This document shows, in pieces, positions 61,043-64,000 of a DNA stretch of 64,000 nucleotides. The notes under the pieces were generated by a model. The model was not told the origin of the DNA. It made no database searches and was given only the letters and a program-made list of their open reading frames with translations. The stretch spans positions 124,001 to 188,000 of the forward strand of contig NZ_FNON01000002.1 of assembly GCF_900107045.1 (NCBI RefSeq), given 5' to 3'. The position numbers and the translations under genes are program-made. Position 1 is the first letter of the stretch. The number at the start of each line of letters is the position of its first letter. This DNA is from Amycolatopsis xylanica. GTDB lineage: Bacteria > Actinomycetota > Actinomycetes > Mycobacteriales > Pseudonocardiaceae.

Positions 61043-61890
61043 CAAGCCATCTTCCAAGCCTCCCGGTGGACCCGCACCAGCCATTCGTCGGCCGCGGCGT
61101 GATCGGGGTGCTCCGGTAGCGGCGAAGTCCGGATCAGCTTTTCGAGCTGGGCGTCCAGCTCGGCCGCGGCGTCCAATGCCTCGTCCTTCGCGTGCTCGCC
61201 CTTGCGCAGTTCACGCAACCAGGTCCGCCAAGGCTCCGGAATCGGCAGCGTGATCTTGCCGGTCTCGAGCAGCTCGACGCCTTGCAGGCCAAGCCGGACC
61301 ATGTGCATCGCGAACTTGGTGTCGAAGCCGTGCTTCTCGATCAGCTCGGGCCGGTTGGTGCGCTGGCTGCCATTGCCGAGCATCCTGTCCCGCTGAGCGG
61401 CAAGATAGCCGCGAAACCGGTGTCCGGCCTGCCTCGACACGATGATCGGCGCGTTCGCCCGCAGCTCCCGGCCGAAGTCGTTGATCTCGGCGACCTCGTT
61501 TTCCGGCACGAACAGCAGCAGGAGCACGGTCGGGTTGCCATTGAGCGCGAGCCGCGTCCACTTGCGCAGCGAGTACACGACCAGCTCCAGGTCCCCGGGC
61601 TCGGACCGGACACCTTCCGGCCGCGCGCGGTGGATGTACTGCTCGAACTGCCGCAGCCCGGCGACGTACTCCGGCGGCTCGACACAGATGCCCATCTCGT
61701 CGCGGTCCTGCTGGCCTTCCAGCGCGGTCCCGAGCAGGCCGGAGCCGACCTCGCAGCGCAGGATCATGCCCTGCTCGGCGAGCGCCTTGAACTCGGGGCT
61801 GTCGTGTTTCACCAGGTAGTAGTACCGCGACCCCGGAACCCTGGTCATCCGGTTTTCAGGGACGGGCTCAGGGGTTTCCCGGATGTCCAT
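61042..61890 (-). CDS. Nucleotidyltransferase-superfamily protein
   Basis: 282 residues. The segment GSGLLGTALEGQQDRDEMGICV carries the GS...DxD pattern of the DNA-polymerase-beta nucleotidyltransferase superfamily (YcgL-like), with DRDEMGI as the metal-binding pair. Helical C-terminus. The substrate is unknown. Its stop overlaps the pheC start, an unexpected pairing. Confidence 0.75.
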   Translation of the reverse strand: MDIRETPEPVPENRMTRVPGSRYYYLVKHDSPEFKALAEQGMILRCEVGSGLLGTALEGQQDRDEMGICVEPPEYVAGLRQFEQYIHRARPEGVRSEPGDLELVVYSLRKWTRLALNGNPTVLLLLFVPENEVAEINDFGRELRANAPIIVSRQAGHRFRGYLAAQRDRMLGNGSQRTNRPELIEKHGFDTKFAMHMVRLGLQGVELLETGKITLPIPEPWRTWLRELRKGEHAKDEALDAAAELDAQLEKLIRTSPLPEHPDHAAADEWLVRVHREAWKMA

Positions 61891-61918
61891 ACGTACGTCT
61901 ACGGGGCATGCTTATCCC

Positions 61919-62200
61919 ATGACGAACAACGTGAACTTCTCCGAGACCTTCCCGACCACCACCACCGCCGCCAAGCCGCTCTTCCGCAGCAGCACCGACC
62001 GCAAGCTCGGCGGCGTCTGCGCCGGCTGGGCCCAGTACTTCGGCATCGACCCGACCGCGGTCCGCGTGCTGATGGCCATCGCCACCTTCGTGCTGATGGG
62101 CATGACCATCCCGATCTACGCCGCCGCGTGGATCCTGACCCCGGCCGAAGAGGCCGCCTCCGACGCCCACCTCGACGCCGAGATCCCCGTCCCCGCCTGA
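61919..62200 (+). CDS. PspC-domain membrane protein
   Basis: 93 residues from ATG 61919. PspC domain: LFRSSTDRKLGGVCAGWAQYFGID, followed by one or two membrane helices (AVRVLMAIATFVLMGMTIPIYAAAWIL). In enterics PspC senses envelope stress; actinobacterial relatives are small membrane proteins of uncertain role. Divergent from the nucleotidyltransferase gene. It ends 80 nt before dispersed palindrome copy 7. Confidence 0.88.
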   Translation: MTNNVNFSETFPTTTTAAKPLFRSSTDRKLGGVCAGWAQYFGIDPTAVRVLMAIATFVLMGMTIPIYAAAWILTPAEEAASDAHLDAEIPVPA

Positions 62201-62279
62201 CCGTCTAGGGGACAGTTCACGAACCCTCCACCCCGGCCTCGGGCGCACCCCTCGCGCGTCCGGGGCCCCTTTACGTCCG

Positions 62280-62331
62280 GGGGTCGTGAGTGTTCCGGCC
62301 GGTTAGAACCGGCCGGAACACTCACGACCCC
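62280..62331. repeat. Dispersed palindrome copy 7 (longest)
   Basis: Arms 62280-62304 and 62307-62331 (25 bp) are perfect around AG; the inner 46 bp are identical to copy 2. It lies between the convergent PspC and groEL genes, before the groEL terminator. Confidence 0.82.
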
Positions 62332-62341
62332 AGGCAAAGAA

Positions 62342-62373
62342 AAAGCCCGGCCCGCCGAAGCGGACCGGGCTTT
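62342..62373 (-). terminator. groEL terminator
   Basis: AAAGCCCGG (62342-62350) pairs with CCGGGCTTT (62365-62373), with an inner CCGC/GCGG and a tetraloop CGAA. On the minus strand it is followed by a T-rich run (TTTTTCTTT). It lies 20 nt after the groEL stop. Confidence 0.88.
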
Positions 62374-62393
62374 CCCGGATGAAGCGGCCGGAC

Positions 62394-64000
62394 TCAGAAG
62401 TCCATGCCACCCATGCCACCGTCGCCACCCGGAGCGGCCGGGGCGGCCTTCTCCGGCTTGTCGGCGACAACGGCCTCGGTGGTGAGGAACAGCGCCGCGA
62501 TGGAGGCGGCGTTCTGCAGCGCGGAGCGGGTGACCTTCGTGGGGTCCGGCACGCCGGCGGCGAGCAGGTCCTCGTAGACACCGGTGGCGGCGTTCAGGCC
62601 GTGACCCTGCGGCAGGCCCTTGACCTTCTCCACCACGACGCCGCCTTCGAGGCCGGCGTTGATCGCGATCTGCTTGAGCGGCGCCTCGACGGCGACCTTG
62701 ACGATGTTGGCACCAGTGGCCTCGTCGCCCTCGAGCTTCAGACCGGCGAAGGCGGCCTCGGCGGCCTGGATGAGAGCGACGCCACCACCGGCGACGATGC
62801 CCTCTTCGACGGCGGCCTTGGCGTTGCGGACCGCGTCTTCGATGCGGTGCTTACGCTCCTTCAGCTCGACCTCGGTGGCGGCACCGGCCTTGATGACGGC
62901 CACGCCGCCGGCCAGCTTCGCCAGACGCTCCTGGAGCTTCTCGCGGTCGTAGTCCGAGTCCGAGTTCTCGATCTCGGCGCGGATCTGGTTGACGCGACCC
63001 TGGATCTGGTCGGCGTCGCCAGCACCCTCGACGATGGTGGTCTCGTCCTTGGTGATGACGGCCTTGCGAGCCTTGCCCAGCAGGGAAAGGTCCGCGTTCT
63101 CGAGCTTGAGGCCGACGTCCTCGGAGATGACCTGGCCACCGGTCAGGATCGCGATGTCCTGCAGGATGGCCTTGCGGCGGTCACCGAAGCCGGGCGCCTT
63201 GACGGCGACGGACTTGAAGGTGCCGCGCATCTTGTTGACGATCAGGGTGGCAAGGGCTTCGCCCTCGACGTCCTCGGCGATGATCAGCAGCGGCTTGCCG
63301 GACTGGATGACCTTCTCCAGCAGCGGCAGCACGTCCTTGACCGTGGAGATCTTGGAGCCGAAGAGGAGGATGTAGGGGTCCTCGAGCTCGGCTTCCTGAC
63401 GCTCCGGGTCGGTCACGAAGTAGCCGGAGATGTAGCCCTTGTCGAAGCGCATGCCCTCGGTGAGCTCGAGCTCGAGACCGAAGGTGTTGCTCTCCTCGAC
63501 AGTGACGACGCCTTCCTTGCCGACCTTGTCCAGCGCCTCGGCGATGAGCTCGCCGATCGTGCGGTCGGCGGCCGAGATCGAGGCGGTAGCAGCGATCTGC
63601 TCCTTGGTCTCGATCTGCACGGCGGCCTTGTGCAGCTGCTCCGTGATGGCCTCGACAGCCTGCTCGATGCCGCGCTTCAGGCTGATCGGGTCAGCGCCGG
63701 CGGCAACGTTGCGCAGGCCCTCTTTGACGAGAGCCTGGGCGAGCACGGTGGCGGTGGTGGTGCCGTCACCCGCGACGTCGTCGGTCTTCTTGGCAACTTC
63801 CTTGACGAGCTCGGCCCCGATCTTCTCCCAGGGGTCATCAAGCTCGATTTCCTTCGCGATGGAGACGCCGTCGTTCGTGATCGTCGGCGCACCCCACTTC
63901 TTCTCGAGCACGACGTTGCGGCCACGGGGGCCAAGCGTCACCTTGACGGCTTCGGCGAGGGTGTTCAAGCCGCGCTCAAGACCGCGGCGGGCTTCCTCGT
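62394..64000 (-). CDS. groEL: Chaperonin GroEL, partial (5' end outside window)
   Basis: The frame is open to the window edge; beyond the internal ATG at 63968 it reads [10 protein letters not shown], normal GroEL sequence, so only a few N-terminal codons are missing. GroEL motifs: [45 protein letters not shown]. The C-terminus is [11 protein letters not shown], the Gly-Met type typical of the housekeeping GroEL2 rather than the His-rich GroEL1. It folds cytosolic proteins with GroES; no groES is visible here. Probably HrcA- or CIRCE-controlled from the missing 5' side. Confidence 0.97.
   Translation of the reverse strand, partial: EEARRGLERGLNTLAEAVKVTLGPRGRNVVLEKKWGAPTITNDGVSIAKEIELDDPWEKIGAELVKEVAKKTDDVAGDGTTTATVLAQALVKEGLRNVAAGADPISLKRGIEQAVEAITEQLHKAAVQIETKEQIAATASISAADRTIGELIAEALDKVGKEGVVTVEESNTFGLELELTEGMRFDKGYISGYFVTDPERQEAELEDPYILLFGSKISTVKDVLPLLEKVIQSGKPLLIIAEDVEGEALATLIVNKMRGTFKSVAVKAPGFGDRRKAILQDIAILTGGQVISEDVGLKLENADLSLLGKARKAVITKDETTIVEGAGDADQIQGRVNQIRAEIENSDSDYDREKLQERLAKLAGGVAVIKAGAATEVELKERKHRIEDAVRNAKAAVEEGIVAGGGVALIQAAEAAFAGLKLEGDEATGANIVKVAVEAPLKQIAINAGLEGGVVVEKVKGLPQGHGLNAATGVYEDLLAAGVPDPTKVTRSALQNAASIAALFLTTEAVVADKPEKAAPAAPGGDGGMGGMDF

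Overview
The window is one contiguous stretch of very GC-rich actinobacterial chromosome. GTG and TTG starts are frequent, genes are tightly packed and often overlap by 1-4 nt, and there is an Rpf, a complete conservon, an AfsR/SARP-type regulator and a GroEL with a GGM-type tail. Gene content and the intergenic palindromes point to the Pseudonocardiales, most likely Amycolatopsis or a close relative (inference). I see no rRNA, tRNA, CRISPR array, insertion sequence or phage gene.

Layout. 1-3.3 kb: MFS transporter, DUF2771 lipoprotein, cold-shock protein, HAD phosphatase. 3.4-5.8 kb: TetR regulator and R2-like ligand-binding oxidase behind a perfect inverted repeat, then a PEP-mutase/isocitrate-lyase-like enzyme coupled to a 41-codon ORF. 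6.0-14.9 kb: an Ada/AraC/AlkA-type protein with a shrunken glycosylase half, acyl-CoA synthetase, secreted discoidin-FN3-phosphatase, GNAT, PhzF, YccF, PPP-type phosphatase and NagD-like phosphatase. 14.9-24.9 kb: a molybdenum block with a Mop regulator and modABC, a MarR regulator, moaA-moaD, and a second operon of malic enzyme, moaC and a Mog-MoaE fusion. rpf sits between the two cofactor clusters with a perfect CRP-type box and a long leader. 25-27.5 kb: a small ORF and the partner protein of the XPB helicase.

27.6-49.3 kb looks like an accessory insertion. It holds an orphan roadblock/DUF742 pair, a full conservon (NIT sensor kinase, roadblock, DUF742, GTPase) divergent from a SsuABC/TauABC-type ABC operon with two substrate-binding lipoproteins, a flavin acyl-CoA-dehydrogenase-like enzyme, a benzoylformate-decarboxylase-like ThDP enzyme, CutC, a second NIT kinase divergent from a third substrate-binding lipoprotein, and an FAD monooxygenase. 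49.3-54.5 kb: XPB helicase, a WXG100-type trio, and a DUF4253-DUF72 pair behind two tandem LexA-type boxes. 54.7-64 kb: DJ-1/PfpI protein, AfsR-like regulator, menC, secreted M23 peptidase, secreted PheC-type dehydratase, nucleotidyltransferase, PspC protein and groEL, which is cut by the window edge.

The order MFS, DUF2771, cold-shock, YccF, moaA, moaD, rpf, moaE/mog, moaC, small ORF, helicase partner, XPB matches from memory the Mycobacterium tuberculosis Rv0876c-Rv0861c neighbourhood, so most other genes here read as lineage-specific insertions into an old block. The most notable non-coding signal is a family of seven near-identical 30-52 bp palindromes at gene ends. Two more palindrome types, tandem SOS boxes and several operator-like inverted repeats add to it.
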